In this document: piece by piece, positions 33,324 to 43,369 of the stretch | How the letters are laid out: the number at the start of each line of letters is the position of its first letter | Position numbering within the stretch: position 1 is the first letter of the stretch | Assembly (NCBI GenBank): GCA_040285825.1 | Contig: JAUPSS010000007.1 | Span: 272,501 to 336,500 of the forward strand | DNA length: 64,000 nt | Origin: Eukaryota sp. TZLM1-RC | Lineage: Eukaryota; Metamonada: BaSk clade | Direction of reading: 5' to 3' | The notes under the pieces: model-generated | Database searches by the model: none | What the model saw: the letters and a program-made list of their open reading frames with translations, nothing else | What the model was told of the DNA's origin: nothing | Made by a program: the position numbers and the translations under genes

Positions 33324-33326
33324 CGA

Positions 33327-33372
33327 TTGTTGGAGATATTTGAAACGATCTCTTCGAACTAGTATTCGTCAT
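33327..33372 (-). pseudogene. N-terminal piece of the interrupted BTB gene (member 3)
   Basis: The ATG at 33372 on the minus strand is followed by codons ending in SFQISPTIV, matching the intact paralogue's start (MTSFQISPTT). The match ends where the gypsy-like element begins. It is the separated 5' end of the gene at 26999-27992. Confidence 0.7.
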
Positions 33373-33639
33373 GTGTGATGGGCTTTGGTCTGACAAATGT
33401 GAAAAGGGCAAAAATTGAAGAAAATTGAAAAAGATTAATCTTACCAAATTGCAAATTAAATTGAAACCCCAAAATCTAAATAGCTAAAAAAAGGATCGCA
33501 TTAGTGATACCATCCTTATGTTAGAAACAACTTGGGCATATTCGTTTCTATAAGGAGTCATGTTTTAATTTTTCTTTACAGTTGAGCACATAACATCACA
33601 TTAACATTTCAGAAATATCTTCTTTCCTTTTTTTTCATT
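33373..33639. other. Spacer, probably the former promoter of BTB member 3
   Basis: No coding sequence seen; lies upstream of the displaced BTB start codon. Confidence 0.35.
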
Positions 33640-36010
33640 CAGAATTTTTTTATTCAACAACAAAAATGAAAACATTAAATACACAACTAAAATTCCACAT
33701 CCTCAGAAACTGCCTCCCCTACATCAAAACAATTAATTGCCAAAGATTCGGAAAATTGCCCAAAAGAAGAGAAGTGAATCAGAAATTAGTTTCACCATTC
33801 CCTTAAAAATAGAAAAGACAATCCTGTTTTGCCAGTAAACAAGGTTGAAAATTCTTCCAGTTCTTTCCTTTACAACTACAACAAAATCCTCAAGGAAAGC
33901 CATAGCAGCCTCACCTAAAGATCCCAGCAAAGAAAAAACAAAGGGACATAAATTATATTGGGCATGAGAATTTTCATTAATCGAGGAAATGGGTTTCGCA
34001 TATTTAGCAATTTTATATTTTTCGCCTGCAAGAAGAGGATTATTTACATCCGAGTTAATGAGATGTTCGTCAGAGGAATTACAAGGGTCAATAGACATTT
34101 CGTCTAAAATAGTAAAACTACAATTTAAACCGGGAACAACTAGATCACCTCTTGTCAGACCCATAGAAGCTCTGTTGTAATGCGTACTATCAGTATTGGG
34201 ATTATCAAGAATTAATTTTGCGAACAACGGCTCTGAAAAGGAATATACTCGATATGATCTGCACATTACATAAATTTAGTCCCCGACGTTATTATGCACT
34301 TTACTTCTAAATGTAATGAAATGTTTACTGTCCAAAAGATGAGTAAACAAAAGACGTTTACCACATTTACAAGTAAAATGATTGGGCAAATTGTTTGGCC
34401 ACAGAAAACAACGAAAACGCACGTTTAAAAGCCATTCATTATTTTTTAACAAAATTCCATAAACAGAGGGAATTGGAGTTACTAAAGCAGCAGCTGAACT
34501 ATCACGAATATCCTTTAAAAAATTACCGAAAGCGGGATTATTAGTTTTGGTCAAGCCAAATCTTACTTTATAATCCAAGCCTTCATATAATTTAACCAGA
34601 TGGTGCTGAAGCTGTTTCAGGCAAAAACGTAAATTTGGAAGTGATCGGGTGAGAATTTCTTGAACATTTTGAGGAAAACACTGAATCCAGATATCACTAG
34701 TCAAATTATCTAATTCAGTTTGAAGTTGATTCAAATAAAAATTTGATTCACCGTGGATCAGATGAACATCATAAGGAAACCATCATAGGGATTATTATTT
34801 AATTCATTAACCTTTGGAAAAATTCAAAAATAAAATTGTATCCATCTCCTCAAAAAGCTGTTTTACATAAAATCGAAGTTTTCGTGAAACCAATTCCACC
34901 CAATTCAACAGAACAAAAAACATGACTTCGAATTAATGATTCATTTACCTCCAATAAAGAAGAACAAAATTTGACCCGAAGTTTGATGAAAGATCTACAA
35001 AAATCAGGAGATACTGAAGGAGGAATTGACCTAAAATATGAGTGAATTTTCCAGAATAACAAATTCTTAAAATAAAGAATTGGATATGTTTTTCAATATC
35101 AAATTCAGCAATAAAACTAAGATACTTGTCAAAATTCTCCAATAAATTGTTCAACTGGGAATAAAATTCATCCAAATTACCTAACCAGCCTTCAAAATAC
35201 TTGAACCCTTGTTGTTCATAATTAATGAAAGGAATTTGAACATCATCAATCAATAAAGATTGTTTTGTTCTTCCAATCAAAAGACGTTGTCGGGATTCAA
35301 AGCTAATCCAATGTCTTTGTATTCGCAGCAATGTCTTTAGAAACCCTAGAAATGCTTTCATAAGAACCAATAACAGAAATGTCATCCATATAAGCAACAA
35401 TACGTAACTCAGGGAATTCTTTCTGGGTCATTTCAATAGTATTATGAATAGCCAAACAAAAAAGCAATGGACCAAGAGAATCACCTTGTTTGACACCAGA
35501 AGAAGATTCAAAAGTAAAGGTGTCAAAGATTAAGTCCGAATTTTTTCCATAAATTAAGTAAAAATAAGCTGAAAGTTCTGGAAATTCTTGAAGAAGGACA
35601 TCGTAAATGCAATTACGCTTTACTGAATTAAAAGCATTTTTAAAGTCCAAATTGAAAATATACTGATGTTGCTGACTATTGGAAAAAAAACATCTGAAGT
35701 TATTGAGGGAACAGATGCACCTTCAATAGTTTTAATACCAAATTGAAAAGGTTTCAAATAGTCCCTTGCCTCAGTAGAAATTCTATTAAAAATCAGAGAA
35801 GAAGGCAACCTGGTTAAAGACTCTCTATTAGCAATTGGTCTAACTCCATAAGGTTTGTTACTTTTTTCTGGTTTAACTAAAGCAACTACCCGGACAGCAG
35901 TCAATTCAGGTGGAGAAACATAGTTCAAACACATTAAACTTTGAAAATAAATGGCAAGATCCTCAGAAATTTCTGGAGTATTTTTACAAGCAGTTTTTAA
36001 CAAATCAAAA
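33640..36010 (-). mobile_element. REL-type retrotransposon family C, 5'-truncated and frameshifted
   Basis: Minus-strand copy from RT start ('SFDLLKTACKNTPEIS' near 36000) to the 3' end near 33640. RT motifs include 'RPIANRESL', 'SSGVKQGDSLGPLL' and AYMDDISVIG near 35385; then 'CKCGKRLLFTHLLDSKHF' and VHNNV for the finger/HN region and 'RGDLVVPG' with KIAKY for the endonuclease. The end is 'EAVSEDVEF'. At least five shifts break it (frames at 36003-35620, 35650-35303, 35400-34945, 34734-34276, 34266-33733). The last finger cysteine reads serine. Related to the copy at 2761-5341. Confidence 0.8.
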
Positions 36011-36109
36011 GAAATGCCTGAGGAAATATCTTTTAATTTTAAGAAGTATCTGTACAGAATTTTATAAACAATATTGAAGAATGGTGAATTTTACGTCGGA
36101 TGATGCCAA

Positions 36110-36335
36110 TTAGTAAAGCAGGAGCCAGCCAGCTCCTTCTCTGTATTTGGTGGTACCAACCCATACGTAATCATTATGAATTGTACTTATAACACGAACC
36201 AGTATGGACTTTCTTTGTTTGCTCTTACTGGGATAAATTATTTCATAAACTCTCTCCCCACTGCTTTCATTCTTTTGTCTATTAAATGTAATGATGGAAC
36301 TTGAAAATTTGAAGGATATGTTTCATCTGCTCACA
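36110..36335 (-). pseudogene. Unidentified C-terminal gene relic
   Basis: The minus strand from about 36335 to a TAA at 36110-36112 gives about 73 protein-like residues (GERVYEIIYPSKSK, 'TIHNDYVWVGTTKYREGAGW'). No start and no recognised family. It directly abuts the truncated 5' end of family C. Confidence 0.3.
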
Positions 36336-36540
36336 GCATAAGAAACCATCACTAGAGACCGTAAGCATGTACTAGATAGCGCAATCCAGCAACACTTTCC
36401 TTAAGTCACACATCTCCTTTGTTTATGGCGTAAAAAATTGTTGAAACATGTCTGAGACACACGTGGAATGTGATTATGTTTTGTACAATGAATATCGACA
36501 AATCTGGAAACAAGAATATTATTCTTCCAATAAAAAACCG

Positions 36541-36735
36541 TCAACACTGTAGGAGTTCAATCAATGAAAAATTTGGACGATTTGTTGGGTCAAAATGGAC
36601 AAGCATAAGGTTCAACAAACTACGAAACAGAGAAATGGGCAGTTTATTAACACAGTTGAAATAATCAGAGTAAATTTCACAAGAATCTAAATAAAGACTT
36701 GATGACGTGACATCACATGATAACTGTAAATACAA
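36541..36735 (-). pseudogene. Probable protein-kinase C-terminal lobe fragment
   Basis: The minus-strand frame contains 'LPISLFRSLLNLMLVHF' followed by 'DPTNRPNFSLIELLQC'. This matches kinase subdomain XI (hydrophobic-x-x-M-L...P-x-x-R-P...L-L). No ATG and no upstream kinase domain are found, so it is a remnant. Assignment is from one motif only. Confidence 0.35.
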
Positions 36736-36861
36736 TACTAATAGCTAAATAGGTCCAAGAGCCAACAGATCTTCAGGATTGATACAGTACACCAACAATT
36801 TGATCAGTGATTATGGTCAGAAGTTTCTACCTATGAAGAGTTCTATAGAAACGGAAAATAG

Positions 36862-36996
36862 ACTTATATTGACCACCTCCATGAGGCACCTCATCCAGTG
36901 CCTGAGGAAACACATGTTGAATTTTCAACATCGTTTCACAGTACAAGCAAGGAAATACTCGACTTTCTCAACAGCAATCCCAACATTTCATTATAG
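36862..36996 (+). pseudogene. Short unidentified coding-like relic
   Basis: About 44 codons to a TAG at 36994-36996, including 'THVEFSTSFHSTSKEILDFL', with a further protein-like piece downstream (RARIVNDLQDFSSSSKTK) near 37015-37070. Not recognised. Confidence 0.2.
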
Positions 36997-37070
36997 ATTT
37001 AAATTGATGGTCAGCGGGCAAGGATTGTGAATGACCTTCAGGATTTTTCCTCAAGTTCCAAAACTAAGTG

Positions 37071-37419
37071 AACTTGAGGCTGGGTAGGCTTTAATCTATA
37101 CAAACAATAACTAAAAATAACGTTCTTGACTAGAATAGTCTTGACTACTGATCCAATCATTTCTGAAAATCATTGAGTTAAGAAAGTATGAAATTGAATT
37201 GCGAATTGTTGAACTGATTTACCATTTACCAAAATTAATAATGTGCTTCAACTGTCACGTAGAAAATTTATGATATAACATAATCAATTCACTTAATTTA
37301 GCTTTCCTCGTTTTGAATAATTTTTTTTGTTACCTGAATTCATTTGAAACACAATATGTGGTTGTGATAACACTTTTCTCAAAAACTTTCTATTTACATA
37401 AAACACAACATAATTCCAT
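37071..37419. other. Spacer downstream of the intact BTB gene
   Basis: No features recognised apart from AT-rich sequence at the 3' side of the minus-strand gene. Confidence 0.4.
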
Positions 37420-38505
37420 CTAATCTAAAATTCGTAACACAACCCTTCCATTTAAGGTAAAAGAAGCCGTTTTTGATGAAGTCCAACTTTGGGTTTCCTT
37501 CTGTTTTGTCCTCTGGTTGGTAACGGTCAATTCACCAGGGACAATATCGATGGCAATAATGTCACCTTCACTACATGCCATGTACCCCTCCCTGGTTGAA
37601 TCAGGATATCCAAATGAACATAAGGTGATGTTGAGTGAAGTTCTGCGCCTAGCTGGTGTAGAGGTTGTGGAAGGTGCAGAAGGTGCAGAATATGTAGAAG
37701 GTGGATGAGGGTTTGCCGCAACTTTTTTGGGTCTAGGCTGCCGAATTGCTGTGGATTGTAAATTGTTGGTGAATACCATAGTCATATTGCCTCGAATCAT
37801 ATCAAATATAAATTTTGCATGTAAGACATTTTCACTATCAGGTGATTGAGTATTGTAGATGTAATTATACTTATTTTCACTTGTCATGCTCACGAAAACC
37901 TTGCCGTCATCCATAACGGAACTGTTCGAACTACTAGATCTATTGAAGCAAATGTTGCTACGACCATTTGTGAATAAATAGGATGAATCTTGTAGTTGAT
38001 CACTTATATTGAGCAAAAAGGCTTGAATACTGTCAGCAAGAGGTTGAGATGACTTTTCTCCCCGGACACGAGCTAGCAGATCGTGATCATTGTTGTTAGA
38101 AACTGTCTGAAAGAAAGTTCTTCGCAATTCTTTAGATTTCAGCATTATTTGTGGAATGAGCAATTCTGTACACGGATCCATGACAGCATCCAGATCAAAA
38201 TAATGGGCCCATCTGTAAACCATGATTACGTTGTCCTTGTTAATATCAACTTCTTTACAGTAGAGCAGTTTGAGGAAGGTAACAAGACTGTCAGTTGAAT
38301 AAGGATGGTCTGATAGATCCACTTCACGGGTCTGAGATTCTGTCATTCCGTGTTTGAACCACCCACGGAAGACATCCGACCAGAGAACAAGAACTTTTTC
38401 ATGAACTGGAATTCTCTCGTCTCCATGAATGATGGTGAAATCTGAGGTACGGTCGCCCCAAAGGTTAGAGGAGATAGTTGTTGGAGAGATCTGAAAGGAT
38501 GTCAT
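37420..38505 (-). CDS. BTB/POZ domain protein, intact family member (member 4)
   Basis: 361 residues, ATG to TAG. Residues about 15-115 are a BTB domain ('SDFTIIHGDERIPVHEKVLV', 'SDVFRGWFKHG', 'SLVTFLKLLYC', 'MVYRWAHYFDLDAVM'), followed by a helical region to about 165. Then comes a Ser/Asn-rich C-terminal region with 'DGKVFVSMTSENK', 'AKFIFDMIRGNMTMVF' and the closing block 'GDIIAIDIVPGELTVTNQR' to 'NGRVVLRILD', plus a Ser/Thr/Pro linker. BTB domains dimerise and recruit Cullin-3. The C-terminal region looks beta-rich and could recognise a substrate; I do not recognise its family. Three broken paralogues are in the window, so this is a locally expanded family. Confidence 0.75.
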   Translation of the reverse strand: MTSFQISPTTISSNLWGDRTSDFTIIHGDERIPVHEKVLVLWSDVFRGWFKHGMTESQTREVDLSDHPYSTDSLVTFLKLLYCKEVDINKDNVIMVYRWAHYFDLDAVMDPCTELLIPQIMLKSKELRRTFFQTVSNNNDHDLLARVRGEKSSQPLADSIQAFLLNISDQLQDSSYLFTNGRSNICFNRSSSSNSSVMDDGKVFVSMTSENKYNYIYNTQSPDSENVLHAKFIFDMIRGNMTMVFTNNLQSTAIRQPRPKKVAANPHPPSTYSAPSAPSTTSTPARRRTSLNITLCSFGYPDSTREGYMACSEGDIIAIDIVPGELTVTNQRTKQKETQSWTSSKTASFTLNGRVVLRILD

Positions 38506-39398
38506 TATGAAAATTCTAAAAAATTACTCTTTATAATTCATCAACCAAAAATCATTGGAAGGGTTTCAATATTGAACTGACAAGTCAATGCTTGAACAAC
38601 ATGATAACAAGATGACTCGCTCGGGGACATGTCAGATCCAGCTAACTCCAATTGAATTCAATAAAGTGTAATACCGATTTGATTCTGTTGTTCTGTTGTT
38701 CTGTTCCATCATCTGTTTCTTTCATCAAATTTCAACAATTTTTCGTATTATGTTGCATATTATTGAATTACTGAGTGGACAATTGGTGAGAATAGAAAAA
38801 CTTATTAGTTAATTGAAACAACTTCCCTTCACCAGTTTTTCCAACACATTATCTATTCAAATTCAATTAAACTTGTGATAAAAAATTGTTTCCGCTGTCT
38901 GTTACACCCGAAGATATGTTTAGGAATGTTAATTCAGTGGATAAAAACATTGTTTAAGAGCTCAAAATTGGACGATATAGGTATTTCTGCTTTTTGAACA
39001 AGATTAATCGGTTTCTAATGTTGTGAAAAAAGAAGGAAGAAATTGTTAATGTTTACAGAAAAGTCAGGGAATTACTGATTCTTGATTGTAATTGTAACTC
39101 CTGTAAAATAACAAAATGGCGCGAATAGAGGTAGCGAACATTGATGTGTTTACCTATTAATACCATAATAAGTGGACAATTTTTGATCAAGTAGATTAAA
39201 ACTATTTCACAGAATTTATCAAGTCAATATAGCGCATTTTAATTCCGAGGAGTTTTGAACAGTTCGTTTCCTTTAATATCAATTTTTTATTTCATCGAAA
39301 ATCCAACAAAAAGAACTTCGGATTTCAGTTAAAGGCAAAGGAATCTGTTTCCTGCAAAAAGTATTCAGAAGTCAGATTTAGACGAATGTAGTCACATT
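38506..39398. other. Spacer
   Basis: AT-rich with a short CTGTTGTT repeat near 38690. It would include promoters of the BTB gene (leftward) and of the possible exon at 39399. Confidence 0.35.
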
Positions 39399-39506
39399 AT
39401 GGCTGACGGTTTACCTTCCATTAACAACCCAATTATTCCTCTTTTTCAATCAGTTCTTCATCAACGGGGCCTTTTTTTCCAAAAGAAAAACAGCAGGGAG
39501 ACTCAA
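39399..39506 (+). CDS. Possible first exon of an unidentified gene split by family A insertion
   Basis: ATG at 39399 opens 36 codons (MADGLPSINNPIIPLFQ...) followed in phase by GTAAGT at 39507, the same donor sequence as in the intron at 263-340. Family A copy 2 inserted about 100 bp further on, inside what would be the intron. I could not find the acceptor exon on the far side (after 42960). Composition looks coding, but the length is short, so this is tentative. Confidence 0.3.
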
Positions 39507-39602
39507 GTAAGTCAAGTTTCTGTAACAAAAAGAACTATTTTAGACTGATGAGCACCCTTTTACCATAAATTATTCTTTAAATAGACCATAAAAGTTTTCT
39601 GT

Positions 39603-39611
39603 ATCTTACAT
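39603..39611. repeat. Target-site duplication, left, of family A copy 2
   Basis: ATCTTACAT occurs here and at 42952-42960, flanking the element exactly. Confidence 0.75.
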
Positions 39612-42600
39612 TTTTTTTTTCTTCCTCTACATATAACCGTTTAACTTAAAACCTGGCTGAACCGAGATCATTGCTTCTATTCTTTCTTGTTGATGTCTGA
39701 ATCAGTTTCTGATTCTAATGGAGTCAAAAGAAAGAACGATAGTCAACAAGATGCTCAAGACGTCCTTTCCACCTCTCCTCCTCAACCTCTTCTCTCTTCA
39801 TTTTTGGACAAAAAAAATTCTGATCAAGAATTTTTAGACAATCACGATGAAAAAAAAGTTTGTTCAAAAACAAAGCCACGCTCCTACAGATGCTCAAAGT
39901 GTCGACAACAGGGACATAATGCTCGAACATGCCCCAATGTTGGAAAAAAATGATGCGGCAAATTCTGAAACAAAATGTAAAAGAAAATTTATTAGAAGGA
40001 AAGAGTCTAAGGTAGAACCCATAAATAATGCTCCACAAGTTGTTGCAAAACCAGTTAGCAATCGATTGAAGCACAAAACTTGCAACACTTGTGGTATTTC
40101 TTTTAGAAAAAATGCAAAGGAAAAACTTCTGATCGCTGCTTGAAATGCCGCATAGTTGATAACTACCATCCTCCTATAAGAATACCTCAAGAAATTCATC
40201 CGACCAAATGCAATGAATTTGCTTTCGTTTTTCAAAGATTTTTGGATCAATTATGTAAAGGAAAGTATGCTATCAATATTATTTGGGAATTTTTTGGTTC
40301 TTTTTGTCCTCCTTTTGAACAAAATTTCGTTAATATTTCCGAAGATTTAACCAATATAGCACCGAGAAATCAGTCATCCGAGAAATTAAGTAAAATTTTT
40401 GAAGACAAATGCTTTGACAACAAATGGTCCAAGGCTTTGTCAGCTTTAAGTCCTGGAGTCAAAGCACCGAACAATGAAAATACAGTAGATAAACTGAAAA
40501 TACTTCATCCTTATGAAGACCCTGTTATGGATCAAAATTTTTACGGCACATACTGGGAAAATTATCCATTGATGCCATCAGAAGTTTTTTCGGTTATCAA
40601 AAAGAGACCTCGTGGTAAGTCTGCCGGACTTTCTGGTATTACTATTGATCATGTAAAAGCCGCGATTATTTCTTCAGAAGATTGCCTTGGTTTATTGACC
40701 AAATTTTTCAACCAAATATTATCTGGTCAACGCAAGTACCCAGAAGAATTGAGAAGTTCTCGTTTGACTGCACTTGTCAAAAATTCAAAAATGGATGTTC
40801 GTCCTATTGCAGTCTCTGAGAGCTTACATAATATTTTTTCTGCGTGTTGCTTAAGCAGGTTCAATGAAAAAGCTAAAAAGATTTTATTACCCTTTCAATA
40901 TGGTATAAATACTACAGATGGAGTCTCTTCAGCGATTTTTGCTACTGATGTCTTATTTCGTCAAAATGAATCCAATGTGTGCATGTCATTGGATTTTAGT
41001 AATGCTTTCAATTCGCTAAGTCGTCGCAGTATCCATGGTGCTCTATTGCAATATATGCCAGAATTAATACCATATTTTCAATCAACATATTGCACATATT
41101 CTAATATACATTTTGGTAACAACATTTTGATTTCATCAAGTGGCGTAAAGCAAGGAGATCCGTTAGGACCTCTTTTGTTTTGTTTGGCCATTCATCCTAT
41201 TCTACTGCAAATTCAAGAGATGTTTCCTTCACTAAAAATGATTGCATATATAGATGATGTTGTGCTTATTGGTGAATTAAATATTGTGAAAAAAGCAACT
41301 GTATGTTTTAAAGAATTATTTACCAAAATTGGTCTCCGACTTAATTTACTTAAATGTGTTTTGTTATCGAATTCTCCAGTTTCCACAATAATTGTTGATA
41401 TTGAAATTCAAGCCAAATTATATTCAATTGATGCTATTCGTCATTTGGGTTCGTTTTTAGGAAATAATGATGAAATTACCAAAAAATTGTTTGAAAAGTT
41501 GAACTCAATTTCTGACAAAATTGACCGAATGATGAATTTAGATATAAAAAAACACATCAAATTTACCATTATAAGACTGTGTTTTAGTTCCAATTTTAAT
41601 CATATATTTCGATCTACAAATCCTCTCGTCACTAGATCTTTGGCTCAAAAGTTTAATGAGTTACGTGCAAAAGTTCTGTCTCAATTACTGGGATGTAAAA
41701 TGTTTCAAATTCCAGATCATGCCTACCTTAGTCCACAATATGGTGGTTTAGGGTGGACGAAGGCTTCTATTCTTACCTCGTGTGCTTTTGTTGGTGGATG
41801 CAGAAATGCAATCTTTGAGTTCTCCGAAAGATTTGCAGATTGGGAAGATTTATTGATGACAACGCAAAGTTCCACTGTTTTTGCATTAAATGAAGAAATT
41901 TCAAGAATTGATGTAGAAAAATGGGGTCGATGTTTTCCCCAATCATTCAATGGCAATATTCCAGAAAAAAATGTTTTAAATTTGAAGTACACTCTTCGAA
42001 CATTACAGAAAAGATTGACTGGAATGCATGAAAAAGATCTTTATAATAATATTTGCAGCTCGGCTGTTTTAAATCAAGATCTTCACTCATTGTTATTGGA
42101 AAAGGGTGTTTGTGAAAACAAGGTGTCAGATTCTTCACTTTTTGTAACCATTGTACCACGAAGATTTGGATTGTGTGCTACTAATGAAGCATTTGTAACA
42201 AAAATGAGATTATATTTGAACATCCCCATTAACCAATTATTATCAAAAGAAAAATGTATTTGTTCGAATTCACCTCAACTCACTTTGCGCCATGCTCTAA
42301 ATTGCTCTAAATTGATAACTTATCGTTCTTCATTACATGATGCTGTTAGAGACACTGTTTTCAATATGGCACAAACTGCAAGGATATCGTGTATCAAAGA
42401 GCCCCTGCTGAAAGAAACACTTTCTCTGAATAATTTTGGTTCTGATGATAGAGGTGATGTATACTGTGATTGGATTGATAATTCTGAAGCTATTGTTGAC
42501 TTTTGTCTCATGTAATGTTGCAAACGATACTTTGGTTCACAGAAGAAAACTTAATCCTGTGGCTGCTCTGGATTTTAAAGCAAAAGAAAAACATAGAAAA

Positions 42601-42951
42601 TATGATAAAGAAATTGAAGATGCAAATATCGATAGAAATACACAGCTGGTTTTTATTGCTTTTCCATTTTCGATAAATGGAAGATTATCAGTTGAAGCAG
42701 AAACTTTTTTTGGATGACTTCCAAAAAATGGTGAAAGAAAAAACAATGAAAAGATTTGATATTTTTTTATGGCGTTCACGGATTCAATTTGCCATTATTA
42801 ATAGATTACCGCGGTTTTTCAATCGAATTAGAGAAGCTTTAGCTAGACAGCAAGCAAATCAAGATTTTGTAGAGGAAATCTTGGTTTAATGATAGTCGTC
42901 CCATTAGTTATGATTTAATTTAATCAAGTGTGCAAATTCAATAAATTAATA
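39612..42951 (+). mobile_element. REL-type non-LTR retrotransposon family A, full-length copy 2
   Basis: 3340 bp on the plus strand, flanked by ATCTTACAT. It is nearly identical to copy 1, in opposite orientation. ATG is at 39693. Frames run 39693-39953, 39847-40143, 40140-42515, then 42436-42717 and 42677-42889; breaks fall mainly at A-runs (near 39950 and 40120), with others near 42480 and 42710. The long central frame keeps RT and the start of the nuclease. RT motif C reads AYIDD where copy 1 has AYMDD. Orientation gives a 3.3-kb inverted pair with copy 1, about 16 kb apart. Confidence 0.88.
40140..42515 (+). CDS. Family A retrotransposon protein, RT to endonuclease (N-terminus in other frames)
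   Basis: A 791-residue frame. RT motifs: 'RPIAVSESLHNIFSACCLSR', 'SLDFSNAFNSLSRRS', 'SSGVKQGDPLGPLLFCLAIH', 'AYIDDVVLIG'. The thumb and linker follow with 'CAFVGGCRNAIFEF'. Then a CxC...H...C finger (CICS to LRHALNC), an 'SSLHDAVRD' block in the place of the usual HN motif, and 'RGDVYCDW' with D's of the restriction-like nuclease; the K..KY block is in the next frame (42560-42610). In R2-like elements this nuclease nicks the target to prime cDNA synthesis. The N-terminal zinc modules are in shifted frames upstream. Confidence 0.82.
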   Translation: MKCRIVDNYHPPIRIPQEIHPTKCNEFAFVFQRFLDQLCKGKYAINIIWEFFGSFCPPFEQNFVNISEDLTNIAPRNQSSEKLSKIFEDKCFDNKWSKALSALSPGVKAPNNENTVDKLKILHPYEDPVMDQNFYGTYWENYPLMPSEVFSVIKKRPRGKSAGLSGITIDHVKAAIISSEDCLGLLTKFFNQILSGQRKYPEELRSSRLTALVKNSKMDVRPIAVSESLHNIFSACCLSRFNEKAKKILLPFQYGINTTDGVSSAIFATDVLFRQNESNVCMSLDFSNAFNSLSRRSIHGALLQYMPELIPYFQSTYCTYSNIHFGNNILISSSGVKQGDPLGPLLFCLAIHPILLQIQEMFPSLKMIAYIDDVVLIGELNIVKKATVCFKELFTKIGLRLNLLKCVLLSNSPVSTIIVDIEIQAKLYSIDAIRHLGSFLGNNDEITKKLFEKLNSISDKIDRMMNLDIKKHIKFTIIRLCFSSNFNHIFRSTNPLVTRSLAQKFNELRAKVLSQLLGCKMFQIPDHAYLSPQYGGLGWTKASILTSCAFVGGCRNAIFEFSERFADWEDLLMTTQSSTVFALNEEISRIDVEKWGRCFPQSFNGNIPEKNVLNLKYTLRTLQKRLTGMHEKDLYNNICSSAVLNQDLHSLLLEKGVCENKVSDSSLFVTIVPRRFGLCATNEAFVTKMRLYLNIPINQLLSKEKCICSNSPQLTLRHALNCSKLITYRSSLHDAVRDTVFNMAQTARISCIKEPLLKETLSLNNFGSDDRGDVYCDWIDNSEAIVDFCLM

Positions 42952-42960
42952 ATCTTACAT

Positions 42961-43335
42961 GAAAAATAAATATTCTACTGAAAACTATTTTGTGTGGCTA
43001 AACATACAAAATCTTTCCTTAATGCATCATGAAATTGTGATTGGAAAGGAACAAAAAGGACCGTGAAACAGGGCACACAATTGCTTGTTGATAAGTGTCG
43101 GTATTCAAATTAATTTTACATTAATGGAACAAATAGTAAGGGATGTACTACCCCAATAATACTGAAATAAATCACTATTCAATAAATATTCAATATTCAT
43201 TAAATATTGTGTAGGTCTTTTCGCTGACAAAAACTAATAGGTCCTCCAATGTCACAGTGTTTGACAAAAATGCTGACAATTTAGAAAATCTAAAAATATG
43301 AACTCAAAAGTAGACATATTCCATTACTGATTTGA
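42961..43335. other. Spacer between retrotransposon copies
   Basis: Nothing recognised. Confidence 0.35.
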
Positions 43336-43369
43336 TTTGAGAACCACTGCATTTCAGAGATTCTTATTT

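Larger units (their letters stand above)
28000..33326 (+). mobile_element. Ty3/gypsy-like retroelement without LTRs or integrase, inserted in a BTB gene
   Basis: A 5.3-kb plus-strand element. One frame runs from the ATG at 28158 through gag, zinc finger, aspartic protease and RT, interrupted by TGA (30186-30188) and TAA (30417-30419). A +1 shift near 32370, TAA at 32620-32622 and another shift near 33050 break the RT/RNase H part. No long terminal repeat is visible when the 158-bp leader is compared with the 3' end, and coding sequence ends at the junction with the host BTB gene. Base composition is more GC-rich than the host spacers. Either the copy lost its 3' part with integrase and LTR, or it is an integrase-free lineage such as pararetrovirus-like elements. 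It is inactive as it stands. Confidence 0.75.
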
